Both the position numbers and the translations under genes were made by a program. The notes under the pieces were generated by a model. The model was not told where the DNA came from. It did no database searches and was given only the letters and a program-made list of their open reading frames with translations. A DNA stretch of 64,000 bases from positions 62,001 through 126,000 of the forward strand of contig JAJYPP010000002.1 of assembly GCA_021795235.1 (NCBI GenBank), read 5' to 3'. Origin of the DNA: a bacterium (lineage in GTDB: Bacteria > Chloroflexota > Dormibacteria > Aeolococcales > Bog-877). Shown here in pieces: positions 32,716-43,866 of the stretch (position 1 is the first letter of the stretch; each line of letters opens with the position of its first letter).

Positions 32716-33927
32716 TTGCACCCGCCTCAACTTGATCCCCGCCGCGCCCGCCTGGCTCTCTTCGGCTTGGTGGGAGCGAGTTTCGCCGACGCTCTGGGAG
32801 CGACCATGATCCTCCCGGTCGTGCCCTTGTTCCTGCGCCAGGACGGCGCCTCCTACGCGGAGATCGGCCTGGTCGCGGCGGCCTTCTGGGGAGCCGGACT
32901 CTTGGTCGGGTATCCCGCGGGCCGGCTCTCCGACCGGCTGGGGCGGAAGCACCTGATCGTGGGCAGCCAGATCGTCTATGCCCTGGCCACCGCAGCCTTC
33001 GCGCTCAGCCCCTCGCCGCTGTGGTTCCTCGCCCTGCGCGCTCTCCAAGGCGGGGCGGCCGGCTGCGCCAACGTGCTGGCGATGGCGGCGGTGGCGGATG
33101 TCGTTGCTCCCGAGCGGCGGGGACGCGCCTACGGGTCGCTCACCGGCGCCAACATGACCGGGACGATCGCGGGCCCGCTGATCGGATCGACGCTCTTCGC
33201 CGTCTCAGTTGGCCTGACCTTCCTGGTCTCCGCTGCGGTCGCCATGGTGGTGGGGGTCATCATCGCCGCGACCCTCCCCCGCAAGGGCATGGCGGCAGCC
33301 CACCAGTTGGGCCGGCGGATGGGCACCGCCGTCTGGCGCAACCGGGCCGTGCTCGGGATCCTCCTGGCCTCCACGGCGCTCGGGCTCTTGATCGGGATGT
33401 ACGACACCCTCTGGAGCCTGCTCATGCATGCCCGCCATGCCAGCGATTTCGAGATCGGGCTCTCCTTCACCCTGTTCGCCCTGCCCTTCGCGGTGGGGTC
33501 CTGGCCGGCAGGGTGGCTGGCCGACCGGGTCGACAACCGCTGGCTGGTCTTCGTCAGCCTGGTCGCGGCCGGAGGGTTCGCCGCCACCTACCCGTTCCTG
33601 CCGTCGCCTCCCTGGCTCATCGGGCTCGGCATCTTCGAGGGGATCTTCACCGTGATCGGAGCTCCCGCCCGGCTGGCGATGCTGTCGCGGCAGGTGCGCC
33701 CGGAGGAGATGGGCAGGGTGCAGGGAATCTACGGATCGCTCCAGGTCGGCGCCTCGGCGGCGGCATCCGCCCTCGCCGGAGTCCTCTTCGGGATCGCCCT
33801 GCCGCTCCCCTTCGTGGCCACGGCGGCGGCCATGCTGGCCGCCGCGATCGGGCTGGGGCCGCTCTGGCGCGGCATCGACGGCCACCCCCAAAGGCGCCCA
33901 CCGCTGGTGGAGGGACCCGGCGCCTAG
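32716..33927 (+). CDS. MFS transporter
   Basis: 403 residues, 12 membrane segments. The MFS motif A is clear in YPAGRLSDRLGRKHLIVGS; a second copy occurs as SWPAGWLADRVDNRWLVF. It resembles the multidrug efflux (DHA1) branch. The start is TTG at 32716 with AGGAG six or seven nucleotides upstream. It lies between citrate synthase and the acs-satP unit but faces the other way; whether it exports or imports a carboxylate is unknown. Confidence 0.85.
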   Translation: MHPPQLDPRRARLALFGLVGASFADALGATMILPVVPLFLRQDGASYAEIGLVAAAFWGAGLLVGYPAGRLSDRLGRKHLIVGSQIVYALATAAFALSPSPLWFLALRALQGGAAGCANVLAMAAVADVVAPERRGRAYGSLTGANMTGTIAGPLIGSTLFAVSVGLTFLVSAAVAMVVGVIIAATLPRKGMAAAHQLGRRMGTAVWRNRAVLGILLASTALGLLIGMYDTLWSLLMHARHASDFEIGLSFTLFALPFAVGSWPAGWLADRVDNRWLVFVSLVAAGGFAATYPFLPSPPWLIGLGIFEGIFTVIGAPARLAMLSRQVRPEEMGRVQGIYGSLQVGASAAASALAGVLFGIALPLPFVATAAAMLAAAIGLGPLWRGIDGHPQRRPPLVEGPGA

Positions 33928-33954
33928 GGCGTCCGGGCCCCTCCACCCTTGAAC

Positions 33955-34584
33955 TCAGTTGGTCGGCAGCACCACCCGCTTGAAGGTGGCGTTGGTGACG
34001 TCGGCGAACGACGTGTAGAGCGCCGCGATCGCGGTCAAGATCCCCAGGTAGCCGCCGACGATGGTGAGGCCAGTGCCCCCGCCCCATCCCCAGGCGCCCA
34101 CAGCGAGCACCAGGAAGGTCAGCGTCAGCAGGGCAAACACGACCTGGACGGCGCGGGTGCCGCCCAGGGAGGCGACGAACATGTAGGCGGTGAAGACGCC
34201 CCACATGAACAGGTACAGCCCGATGATGGGGCTGGCGTCGGCCGGAGTCACGCTCTTGGCCCAGACCCCGACCAACAGGTAGTAGCTGAACCAGAAGCAC
34301 CCGTATGAGGTGAACGCGGTGGCGGCGAAGGTGTTGCCGCGCTTGAAGGCCCACATGCCCGCGAGCAACTGCCCGAAGCCGCCGTATGCGGCCGCCATGG
34401 GCAGGACCGCGGTGGTGGCGCCGGCGCCGATTATCCCCGCGTTGATGAACGAGAGCAGCATGGTCGTGACACCGAAGCCAGCCAGCCCGAGGGGGGCGGG
34501 ATCGGCGATCGCCGCAGCCGCGTCCTGGGCGGGGGTGACCGGCGCAGAGCCGGCCTGGCCGCCGCTGGGATTGTTAACAGACAT
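33955..34584 (-). CDS. SatP/GPR1/FUN34-family acetate transporter
   Basis: 209 residues with six membrane segments. The family signature appears as DPAPLGLAGFGVTTMLLS near the N-terminus (usual form NPAPLGL), followed by GYGGFGQLLAGMW-like AYGGFGQLLAGMWAFKRGNTFAATAFTSYGCFW, here seen across residues 68-100. SatP proteins carry acetate or succinate with protons. It lies 60 nt downstream of acetyl-CoA synthetase on the same strand, which fits acetate uptake. The ATG at 34582-34584 has only a weak SD. Confidence 0.9.
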   Translation of the reverse strand: MSVNNPSGGQAGSAPVTPAQDAAAAIADPAPLGLAGFGVTTMLLSFINAGIIGAGATTAVLPMAAAYGGFGQLLAGMWAFKRGNTFAATAFTSYGCFWFSYYLLVGVWAKSVTPADASPIIGLYLFMWGVFTAYMFVASLGGTRAVQVVFALLTLTFLVLAVGAWGWGGGTGLTIVGGYLGILTAIAALYTSFADVTNATFKRVVLPTN

Positions 34585-34644
34585 AACTTGTCCCGCAAGC
34601 CTCCATGAAGAGTTGATGAAACGGATTGCCCGAAACGCCCTGCA

Positions 34645-36609
<1,965 letters not shown>

Positions 36610-36834
36610 ATCGCCCTCCTGTCTTCTGGCTGCCACGTACCCCCCGGGGTGCGCACTCGCTCCCTCCTCTCGGGACAACGATGGGCGGCTCGTCCCGATG
36701 CAGGTTAGGCACTGCGGGCCTGCTGGCGCCACATGCTACGCCGAACGGCACGGTTTGCCCTAGGCGGCGGCAGAATCCCGCTCGTGAGCGGTGGTCCACT
36801 TGCGCGCCATCTCGAGCCAGGGGATGATTCCGCC

Positions 36835-38022
36835 ATGCCTTGGCCCGTCGCCGTGGCCCTGGAGGTGGGCCTGACCGCGCTTGCGACCCTTGCTCTGGCG
36901 CGCCACTTCCGCCGCCGCCCCTACGCTTTCAATACGGTGGAGGAGCGGGCGACGCTGCGCACCCTGGCCCTGGCCACCCAGGCGGTGTCGACCCTGCGCC
37001 AGGGCCTGTCCGCCAAGACAGCCGGTCGGGTCCTGCGCTCGTTGGTGCCCCAGTCGGCGGGGATGGCAGCGGCCCTCTACGACAGCCGGCAGCTGCTCGG
37101 CTTCCAGGCCGCTGCCGGAAGCCGGGCGGAGGTGCACGCCAAGCACCTCCCGGGTGACACCGGGCAGATCCTGGCCTCCTTGCTCAGCGGCCGCACCCAG
37201 TTGGTGAGGCTGCACGGCGGCGAGCCGGGAGGCGACTGTCCACTGCGGGTGGCGGTCGTCGCCCCCCTGGTCCTGGACGACCACCCGGTCGCCGGCCTGG
37301 TCACCTTCCACGGCGGCGAGCCCACCCCCGCGCAGCTGCGGATCACCAGCGATCTCGCCGAGCTGCTGGCCACCCAGCTGCGGCTGCAGCGAGCCGACCA
37401 GCAGCAGGCGGCTCTGGTGCGGTCGGAGCTGCGGGCGCTGCGGGCGCAGATCTCGCCTCACTTCATCTACAACACCCTGGCCACGATCGCGAGCTTCGTG
37501 CGCACCGACCCGGAGCGGGCGCGCGAGCTGCTGACCGAGTTCGCCGACTTCAGCAGGAGGGCCTTCTCCGGTCCGACCTCGGAGTTCACAACCCTGGCCG
37601 ATGAGCTGGTCTACGTCAACCAGTACCTCACTCTCGAGCAGGCTCGATTCGGGACCCGCCTCACGGTGCGCTACCACATAGAACCCGAGGTGCTCAGCAC
37701 CATGGTGCCGACCCTGCTGGTGCAGCCGCTGGTGGAGAACGCGGTCAAGCACGGCATCGAGAAACGACGGGGCAACGGCACCATCGTGATCGAGGCGGAT
37801 GACCAGGATGACGAGTGCCTGATCACGGTGCGCGACGACGGCGAGGGTTTCAGTGCCCCCCTGGACCTGGGGGAGCACCCGGGCGCCCTGGGCAACATCA
37901 ACCGGCGCCTGAACCACATCTTCGGCCCCGCCCACGGTCTGGAGATCGAGTCCGCGGCTGGCGCCGGGACCGTGGTCAGGGTTCGCATTCCCAAGTACCG
38001 ACCCGGCGTGAAGGCCTCATAG
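36835..38022 (+). CDS. LytS-type sensor histidine kinase
   Basis: 395 residues. One N-terminal membrane helix (about 3-22), a GAF-like domain (about 45-185), then the LytS-type kinase core: the phospho-acceptor His is in QISPHFIYNTLATIASF (about 207) and the N-box is LVQPLVENAVKHG; the ATP lid has RDDGEGFSAP and GNINRRL. The multi-helix 5TM sensor of true LytS is missing, so the GAF probably senses a cytoplasmic ligand. The ATG at 36835 has GGGGAT upstream; a GTG at 36784 seven nucleotides after CAGAAT is an alternative. The stop abuts the response regulator start. Confidence 0.88.
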   Translation: MPWPVAVALEVGLTALATLALARHFRRRPYAFNTVEERATLRTLALATQAVSTLRQGLSAKTAGRVLRSLVPQSAGMAAALYDSRQLLGFQAAAGSRAEVHAKHLPGDTGQILASLLSGRTQLVRLHGGEPGGDCPLRVAVVAPLVLDDHPVAGLVTFHGGEPTPAQLRITSDLAELLATQLRLQRADQQQAALVRSELRALRAQISPHFIYNTLATIASFVRTDPERARELLTEFADFSRRAFSGPTSEFTTLADELVYVNQYLTLEQARFGTRLTVRYHIEPEVLSTMVPTLLVQPLVENAVKHGIEKRRGNGTIVIEADDQDDECLITVRDDGEGFSAPLDLGEHPGALGNINRRLNHIFGPAHGLEIESAAGAGTVVRVRIPKYRPGVKAS

Positions 38023-38781
38023 GTGATCGACCCTCCCTTTCGTGTGCTGGTCGTCGATGACGAGGCCCCGGCGAGAGACGAGCTCTGCTACCTCCTGCGC
38101 CAAGCGTCCCGGGTCAGCGAGGTTCTGGAGGCCGAGGACGCCAGCGGGGCCATGGACCTCCTGGTTGGATCCCGCGCTGATGTGGTCTTTCTGGACATCC
38201 AGATGCCGGGGCTGGATGGGCTGCAGCTGGCCCGGCTCCTGGGCGGCCTGGAGAATCCGCCCCCGGTGGTCTTCGTCACCGCCTTCCAGCAGCACGCGGT
38301 GGACGCGTTCCATCTGGCCGCCTTCGACTACCTGCTCAAGCCCGTTCGCCAGGACCGGCTGAACCTCACCCTGGAACGACTCGCCCTGCTGGCGCACAGG
38401 ACGGTTCACAGGGTGGGCGAGGCAGCCCCCCATGAGGGCCAGACGGTGGAGAACCGGGTGGCGGTGACCCACCGGGGCCGGATCCTGCTGCTGGCGGTCT
38501 CAGACATCCGGGCTGCGGAGGTCTCGGGGGACAAGGTCGCGCTCATCACCGCGGAGGGAAGGTTCCTGGCCCGGCTGCGCCTGCAGGAGCTCGAGGAACG
38601 GCTCGCCCGGCAGGGGTTCATGCGGGTCCACCGCCACTACCTGGTCAACCTGCGCCACGTGGTGGCGGTGGAGAGCTTCTTCAACAGCACCTACCTGCTC
38701 CGCATGGACAGCGTCAGCGATCTCGCGGTGCCGGTCTCCCGGCGCCATGGCCAGCAGCTGCGCCAGGCCCTCGGGCTCTAA
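38023..38781 (+). CDS. LytR/AlgR-type response regulator (REC-LytTR)
   Basis: 252 residues. Receiver domain (1-120) with the acidic pair in LVVDDE, phospho-acceptor Asp58 in FLDIQMPG, and Lys106 in YLLKPVRQ. LytTR DNA-binding domain (about 145-252) with AEVSGDKVALIT and FMRVHRHYLVNLRHV. It should be phosphorylated by the preceding kinase and activate the downstream DUF485-symporter genes or the divergent acs. GTG start directly following the kinase TAG. Confidence 0.93.
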   Translation: MIDPPFRVLVVDDEAPARDELCYLLRQASRVSEVLEAEDASGAMDLLVGSRADVVFLDIQMPGLDGLQLARLLGGLENPPPVVFVTAFQQHAVDAFHLAAFDYLLKPVRQDRLNLTLERLALLAHRTVHRVGEAAPHEGQTVENRVAVTHRGRILLLAVSDIRAAEVSGDKVALITAEGRFLARLRLQELEERLARQGFMRVHRHYLVNLRHVVAVESFFNSTYLLRMDSVSDLAVPVSRRHGQQLRQALGL

Positions 38782-38782
38782 G

Positions 38783-39139
38783 GTGGCCGCCGAGAAGCCT
38801 GAGCCCGCAGTCCCTGCTCAGGGCCTGCCAGACCCCCAGCCCACGCGACTGTTGGAGTTCGAGGAGCAGACCGCGGTGGGCAGCGTCTACCTCCAGGCGC
38901 TGATGCGCCGGCAGCTGCGCCTGAGCCTGACGGTCGCCCTCGTGTTCGTCGCATTCCTCTGCGCCCAGCCGCTTCTCTCCACCTTCTTCCCTCAGTGGGC
39001 GGGGATCCGGCTCGGTGGCGTCCCCTTGCCGTGGCTGGTGCTGGGGATCGGTTCCTATCCGCTGCTGGTCTGGTTGGGATCGCTCTACGTCCGCCGGGCC
39101 GAGGAGGTGGATGATGAGTTCACGGACCTGCTCAGCTGA
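38783..39139 (+). CDS. DUF485 membrane protein
   Basis: 118 residues with two membrane helices (about 50-70 and 82-105). DUF485 proteins are regularly encoded next to ActP-type symporters and are thought to be accessory subunits. The motif region LMRRQLRLSLTVALVF resembles the family's conserved LxxxRxxF pattern before helix 1. The GTG at 38783 lies one base after the response regulator stop; the frame is open 12 codons earlier, inside that gene. Confidence 0.82.
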   Translation: MAAEKPEPAVPAQGLPDPQPTRLLEFEEQTAVGSVYLQALMRRQLRLSLTVALVFVAFLCAQPLLSTFFPQWAGIRLGGVPLPWLVLGIGSYPLLVWLGSLYVRRAEEVDDEFTDLLS

Positions 39140-39148
39140 GGCGCGGGC

Positions 39149-41041
39149 GTGAGCCCCTCGGGGGCGGCCGTCCTGGGACTACTGGCGATGGCCGCGGCCA
39201 GCCTGGGGGCGGGCATGTTCGCGCGACGTTTCGCCCGGACCACCTCCGACTTCATGGTGGCGGCGCGGGCGGTGCCGCCCCGCATCAACGCCGCCGCGAT
39301 CAGCGGTGAGTACCTGAGCGCCGCCTCCTTCCTGGGCATAGCCGGGCTGGTGATGCAGTACGGCTACGACGTGCTCTGGTACCCGGTCGGGTACGCCGCC
39401 GGCTACCTGCTCCTGCTCCTGTTCATCGCCGGGCCGCTGCGGCGCTTCGGCGCCTACACCATTCCTGACTTCGCGGAGGGCCGGTTCGACAGCCCCCGCT
39501 TCCGCCACCTCGCGGTCGGGCTGGTCCTGGTGATCGGGTTCTTCTATGCGCTGCCCCAGGTTGAGGCGGCCGGGATCACGGTGCAAACCGCCTCCGGGCT
39601 CCCCTACTGGGTGGGCGTGGTCGTGGTCTCAGTAGTGGTGGTGGCGGCCGTGACAGGCGGGGGAATGCGGGGCATCACCCTGGTCCAGAGCCTGCAGTTC
39701 GCGGTCAAGATCTTCGCGATCTCCCTGCCGGCCTTCCTCCTGCTCCTCCACTTCGGCGGCCCGGCGGCGCCCTTCGCCCCCGGCCACGGGGCCTTCCCAA
39801 GGCTCCCTCGGACCACCAGCTATCGGGTGACCAAAGGGGAGCTGTGGCAACTGCCGACGGCAGTCGAGATAGCCGTCGACCGGCCGACCCGGGCTGAGTG
39901 GAGCCCGGGGACCCTGGTGCGAGCGCCGGGGGCGGTGACTGCCGAGGTCGCTCGCGGCCAGGGTTCTGGCACGCCCCAAGCCGGCGCCCCCAGCCACCTG
40001 CTGCTGCTTCGAGGGGAGGAGCTGGTGCCCGCCGGCGTGCTGGCCTGGCGGGGCCCCGCCAAGGCCACCCTGGCGGCCGGTCAGGTAGCCCCCTACGGCG
40101 GGGCCACCCCGGCCAGCACCGACAGCAGCTGGGCCAACCCCTTCGGACCCCTGGCCGGGGGCAGCGGCCACGGCCTGCTCTTCACCTATTCCCTGATCAT
40201 GGCAATCTTGCTGGGAACGATCGGGCTGCCCCACATCCTGGTGCGCTTCTACACCAACCCGGACGCCCGCGCCTCGCGTCGCACCGCCCTGCTGGTGCTG
40301 GTGCTGCTGGGGGCCTTCTACATCTGGCCTCCCGTCTATGGGGCCCTGGGGCGCGCGCTCGATCCCTCGCTCTACGGCAGCAACCTCACCGACTCGGTGG
40401 TGCTGGTGCTGCCCAGCCTCCTGGGTGGCTGGCTGGGACAGATCCTGCTGGCAGTGGTGTCAGCCGGGGCCTTCGCCGCCTTCACCTCGACGCTCAGCGG
40501 CTTGCTGGTGTCGCTGGCGGGGGCGTTGGGCCACGATGTCTACGGACGGTGGTGGCGACCGGCTGCCTCGGCGGTCGCTCGCCGCCGCGCCTTCCAGATC
40601 TCGGCGGTCGGAGCGGGAGCGGTGGCCGGAGGGCTCGGACTCATGGTCGGGCAGTTCAACATCAGCGTGCTGGTGGGGTGGGCGTTCGCGATCGCAGCGA
40701 GTTCGTTCTTCCCCCTCCTGGTGCTGGGGATCTGGTGGCCGAAACTGACCACCGCCGGAGCCGCCGCGGGTGTCGCGGCGGGTGGGCTGCTCTCAACCCT
40801 GGCCATAGCCACCACCATGGTGGCGACGGTGGCGCCCCCGCTCGAGCTCTTCCTGATCAGGCAGTCGGGCTTGGCGGTGGTGTTGGAGCAGCCTGCGATC
40901 GTCACCGTGCCGCTGGCCTTCCTGGCGATGGTCGGGATCTCACTGCTGCGACCCGGACCGCCTCCGGGAGTCGCCGCCAAGATGGTCCAGCTGCATGCTC
41001 CCGAGCTCCTCGGGCTGCGCCAGGACTACATCCCGGAGTGA
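39149..41041 (+). CDS. actP: Sodium:solute symporter, probable cation/acetate symporter
   Basis: 630 residues, about 13 membrane segments, SSS family. Signatures include DFMVAARAVPPRINAAAISGEYLSAASFLG split over helix 1-2, GFFYALPQVEAAGI, and TIGLPHILVRFYTNPDARASRRTA, which is typical of ActP/MctC acetate symporters. A large polar insertion (about 215-335) after helix 6 is longer than in E. coli ActP. Position after DUF485 and opposite acs-satP supports acetate or other short-chain monocarboxylate uptake. GTG start at 39149, 9 nt after the DUF485 stop. Confidence 0.9.
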   Translation: MSPSGAAVLGLLAMAAASLGAGMFARRFARTTSDFMVAARAVPPRINAAAISGEYLSAASFLGIAGLVMQYGYDVLWYPVGYAAGYLLLLLFIAGPLRRFGAYTIPDFAEGRFDSPRFRHLAVGLVLVIGFFYALPQVEAAGITVQTASGLPYWVGVVVVSVVVVAAVTGGGMRGITLVQSLQFAVKIFAISLPAFLLLLHFGGPAAPFAPGHGAFPRLPRTTSYRVTKGELWQLPTAVEIAVDRPTRAEWSPGTLVRAPGAVTAEVARGQGSGTPQAGAPSHLLLLRGEELVPAGVLAWRGPAKATLAAGQVAPYGGATPASTDSSWANPFGPLAGGSGHGLLFTYSLIMAILLGTIGLPHILVRFYTNPDARASRRTALLVLVLLGAFYIWPPVYGALGRALDPSLYGSNLTDSVVLVLPSLLGGWLGQILLAVVSAGAFAAFTSTLSGLLVSLAGALGHDVYGRWWRPAASAVARRRAFQISAVGAGAVAGGLGLMVGQFNISVLVGWAFAIAASSFFPLLVLGIWWPKLTTAGAAAGVAAGGLLSTLAIATTMVATVAPPLELFLIRQSGLAVVLEQPAIVTVPLAFLAMVGISLLRPGPPPGVAAKMVQLHAPELLGLRQDYIPE

Positions 41042-41062
41042 GCCGGCAGCGGACGGTAGGAC

Positions 41063-42067
41063 TCAGTAGCCGGCGCTGAGGTCCACCCGATTGCGCAGGG
41101 GCTGGCCGGCAGCGAAGCGGCGAAGCTGGTCGGCGAAGAGCTCCCCGGCGCGGCGCGCGAAGTTCGGCGAACTCCAGCTGATGTGCGGTGACAGGAACAC
41201 CCCTGGGGCCGCCCACAGGGGCGAGGCAGCCGGCAGGGGCTCCTCCTCGAAGGCATCGAGGTAGGCGGCGCTCAGAGGCCCGCTCCGAAGCGCTTCCAGC
41301 AGCGCGTTCTGATCGATGAGACCGCCCCTGGCGATGTTGACCAGGCAGGCCCCCTGGTTCAGGGCCCCAAGCACGTCCCCAGAGACCAGCCCCCGGGTCT
41401 GCTCGGTGAGCGGCGCGGCCAGGATCAGGGCGTCCGCGCCGTCGCAGGCCTCCACCAAACTGTCGGAGGCCACCAGGTCGGCCACCAGGCCCCCGCCGCC
41501 GGCCTCGGGACGGCGACGGACGGCGGTGACGTGGCAACCGAACGGCGCCAGTCTGCGGGCGACCTCCGATCCGATGGCCCCGAGGCCCAGCATCACCACC
41601 TTGAGGTCACCCAACTCCCGCAGGGCCAAGGCCTCCCAGCGGCCCTCGCGTTGGAGGGCCCAGATCTCGGGGAACCGTTTGCAGTGCTGCAGCAGGCAGC
41701 CCACCACAAACTCGGCGATGGGGATCGCGACCACTCCCGCCGAGTTGGTCAGAAGGATGTCGGGAAACCGGGCCATGGTCTCGCCGAGCCGATCGATTCC
41801 GGCTGAGACCGTGTGCACCCAGCGCACCTCCCGGTGGGCGGAGAGCGCTGCTCCAAGAGGGTCTCCGGAGGAGCCGGTCAGCCCCCCCTCGAACAACCGC
41901 CAGATGCAGTCGAAGGGACCCCGGTCCAGAGCCTCCTGGCCGGGCGATGCCACCACCAGGTCGACCCGATCACGGCCCGCCTGACGGGCAACCGCTTCCA
42001 GGTCCGGCTCCGGCAGCTGACCCACGATCAGACACCTGGTCCTGCCAGTTGGTGTCCTCTCGCTCAT
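41063..42067 (-). CDS. D-isomer-specific 2-hydroxyacid dehydrogenase
   Basis: 334 residues. Rossmann motif VVMLGLGAIGSEVARRL (about 145-160). Catalytic residues: Arg in VNIARGGLIDQ, Glu in AYLDAFEEEPLP, His in FLSPHISW. It uses NAD(P) to reduce 2-keto acids or oxidise D-2-hydroxy acids (glyoxylate/hydroxypyruvate reductase-like branch). The start is the ATG at 42065-42067; the open frame further upstream overlaps the sulfurtransferase gene in the other direction. Glyoxylate reduction would fit the neighbouring acetate region, but this is inference. Confidence 0.88.
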   Translation of the reverse strand: MSERTPTGRTRCLIVGQLPEPDLEAVARQAGRDRVDLVVASPGQEALDRGPFDCIWRLFEGGLTGSSGDPLGAALSAHREVRWVHTVSAGIDRLGETMARFPDILLTNSAGVVAIPIAEFVVGCLLQHCKRFPEIWALQREGRWEALALRELGDLKVVMLGLGAIGSEVARRLAPFGCHVTAVRRRPEAGGGGLVADLVASDSLVEACDGADALILAAPLTEQTRGLVSGDVLGALNQGACLVNIARGGLIDQNALLEALRSGPLSAAYLDAFEEEPLPAASPLWAAPGVFLSPHISWSSPNFARRAGELFADQLRRFAAGQPLRNRVDLSAGY

Positions 42068-42214
42068 CCGGGGGCCCCAACTGGTCGAGGGAGCGGCTGC
42101 TCGCGACCTGGCCGCGGCCGCTGCGCTTCCACCTGTCGCACCACAGTGAGAAGTCCTCCCTTGGCCAGTGAGAGCGGCTGGCGGCCCGCCAGCGCCGTCG
42201 GGCATCATGTGGCG

Positions 42215-43045
42215 ATGGCTGTCATGCCCAGTCCCACGGTACCTGCTCAATGGCTGCTCCAGCATCAGCACGATCCCGAACTGTGCATCCTGGACGTTCG
42301 CTGGTCGCTGGCGTCCGGGGCGGAGACGGCCGCCTACCGGGCCGGACACATTCCGGGGGCGGTCTTCTTGGACTTGGACCGAGACCTGGCGGGCCGCCCC
42401 GGACCGAGCGGCCGTCACCCCTTGCCGGACCCTGCCCAATTCAGCGAGTCCATGAGGCGGGCAGGAGTCAGCTCTCGATCCTCAGTTGTGGCCTATGACG
42501 AGGTGACCGGCGCCGCCGCCAGGGCGTGGTGGCTGCTGCAGGCTGCGGGACACCCCAGGGTGGGAGTCCTGGATGGCGGTCTGCGCGGGTACCTGGAGGC
42601 GGGGGGCGTTTTGAGTCTGACGCGCCCGCGGCCGGCTCGTGGCAACTTCCGCGCCACCGGATTCGAGGGCACGGTGCCGGCCGATCTGATCCCGGAGCTC
42701 CAACAGAGGGGGTACCTGGTCCTCGACGCGCGGGCTCACGACCGCTACTCGGGCTCCCCCAATCCCTTGGATCCCAGGCCTGGGCACATTCCCAAGGCCA
42801 CCAGCCTGCCCTGGACCGATCTGTACCAGGCCGGGCGGCAGGCCAGTCCGGATGAGGCCGGCCGGCGGCTCCAGGAGGCGGCCCACCTGGGCCAGCCGAT
42901 CATCGCCTACTGCGGCTCCGGCGTCACCGCCTGCGCGCTGCTGCTGGCCCTCGACGCAGCGGGCGTGCAGGACCTGCACCTGTATCCAGGCAGCTGGAGC
43001 GAATGGGCGGCCGACGAGACCAGACCGGTCGAGATCGGACCCTGA
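42215..43045 (+). CDS. Sulfurtransferase (thiosulfate / 3-mercaptopyruvate type)
   Basis: 276 residues, two rhodanese domains. The N-terminal domain is inactive-like (ILDVRWSL, YRAGHIPGAVFLDLD). The C-terminal one carries the active loop YCGSGVTAC with the catalytic Cys at about 233. CGSGVT is typical of 3-mercaptopyruvate sulfurtransferases and of actinobacterial SseA/CysA2 proteins. The start is ATG 42215 (MAVMPSP); a second ATG at 42224 and a GTG at 42209 are possible. A CATCAT hexamer lies 6 nt upstream, and there is no SD. Confidence 0.9.
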   Translation: MAVMPSPTVPAQWLLQHQHDPELCILDVRWSLASGAETAAYRAGHIPGAVFLDLDRDLAGRPGPSGRHPLPDPAQFSESMRRAGVSSRSSVVAYDEVTGAAARAWWLLQAAGHPRVGVLDGGLRGYLEAGGVLSLTRPRPARGNFRATGFEGTVPADLIPELQQRGYLVLDARAHDRYSGSPNPLDPRPGHIPKATSLPWTDLYQAGRQASPDEAGRRLQEAAHLGQPIIAYCGSGVTACALLLALDAAGVQDLHLYPGSWSEWAADETRPVEIGP

Positions 43046-43062
43046 CCGCCGTCCTGTCCCGA

Positions 43063-43806
43063 TCAGCCGCGCCGCACCACCTTGGTGCTGCTGGCCTGCA
43101 TCAGGGGGCGCATCACGATCCGATCCAGGTTGACGTGGAAGGGCCGAGTGACCGCGAAGGCGACCACGTCGGCGACATCCTCGGGCTGGAGCGGCTCAAG
43201 GCCCCGGTACACCGCCTGAGCCCGGGCTTGGTCCCCCTCGAAGCGGTTGACGGAAAAGTCGGTCTCCACCATCCCCGGGCAGACCTCGGTGACCCTGACG
43301 GGCCTACCCGCCAGCTCCAAGCGGAGGGTTTGGGTGACCGCATGCACCGCGTGCTTCGCCGAGGTGTACCCAGCGCCGCCCTCGTAAACCTCGAGGGCGG
43401 CGGTCGAGGAGAGGTTGACCACGTGACCCCTGCCGGACCGCTCCAGGGCGGGGAGCAACTCCTTGGTCATGGCGACCAGGCCCAGCACATTGACCTCCCA
43501 CATCCAACGCCACCGGGTGGGGTCGGCGACCGCGACCTCCTCCAGGCCCCGAGCCCCGCCGGCGTTGTTGACCAGCACCTCCAGCTCGGCCAGGTCCGCG
43601 CAGAAGCTGACCACGCTCTGGGGATCTGTGACATCGAGCACCCGGGCCTCTCCATCGATCTCTCCAGCCAACCGCTCCAGGAGGTCTGCGCGCCGGGCCC
43701 CGACCCGGACGCGATAGCCCTCGGCGGCCAGCCGGCGCGCCACCGCCGCGCCGATTCCGGAGGAGGCGCCGGTCACCACCGCCATCGGCCGACTCTGGCT
43801 TCCCAT
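43063..43806 (-). CDS. Short-chain dehydrogenase/reductase (SDR)
   Basis: 247 residues, classical SDR. Cofactor motif VVTGASSGIGAAVA, NNAG at LVNNAGGARG, catalytic Ser in VNLSSTAAL and the YTSAK Tyr-Lys pair. The Arg after the first strand (VGARRADLL) suggests NADP preference. The YdfG-like tail (PEDVADVVAFAVTRP) is typical. Substrate unknown. The ATG at 43804-43806 has no SD. Confidence 0.92.
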   Translation of the reverse strand: MGSQSRPMAVVTGASSGIGAAVARRLAAEGYRVRVGARRADLLERLAGEIDGEARVLDVTDPQSVVSFCADLAELEVLVNNAGGARGLEEVAVADPTRWRWMWEVNVLGLVAMTKELLPALERSGRGHVVNLSSTAALEVYEGGAGYTSAKHAVHAVTQTLRLELAGRPVRVTEVCPGMVETDFSVNRFEGDQARAQAVYRGLEPLQPEDVADVVAFAVTRPFHVNLDRIVMRPLMQASSTKVVRRG

Positions 43807-43866
43807 ATCCCAATCGTCGCACCCCGCCCCCTGCCCCGGTCGCCTTGCCGGTGCCAGGGTCAGCTG

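Noticed and set aside
42068-42439. Upstream extension of the hydroxyacid dehydrogenase
   Set aside because: It runs antisense through the sulfurtransferase start; enzyme homology begins after the ATG at 42067.
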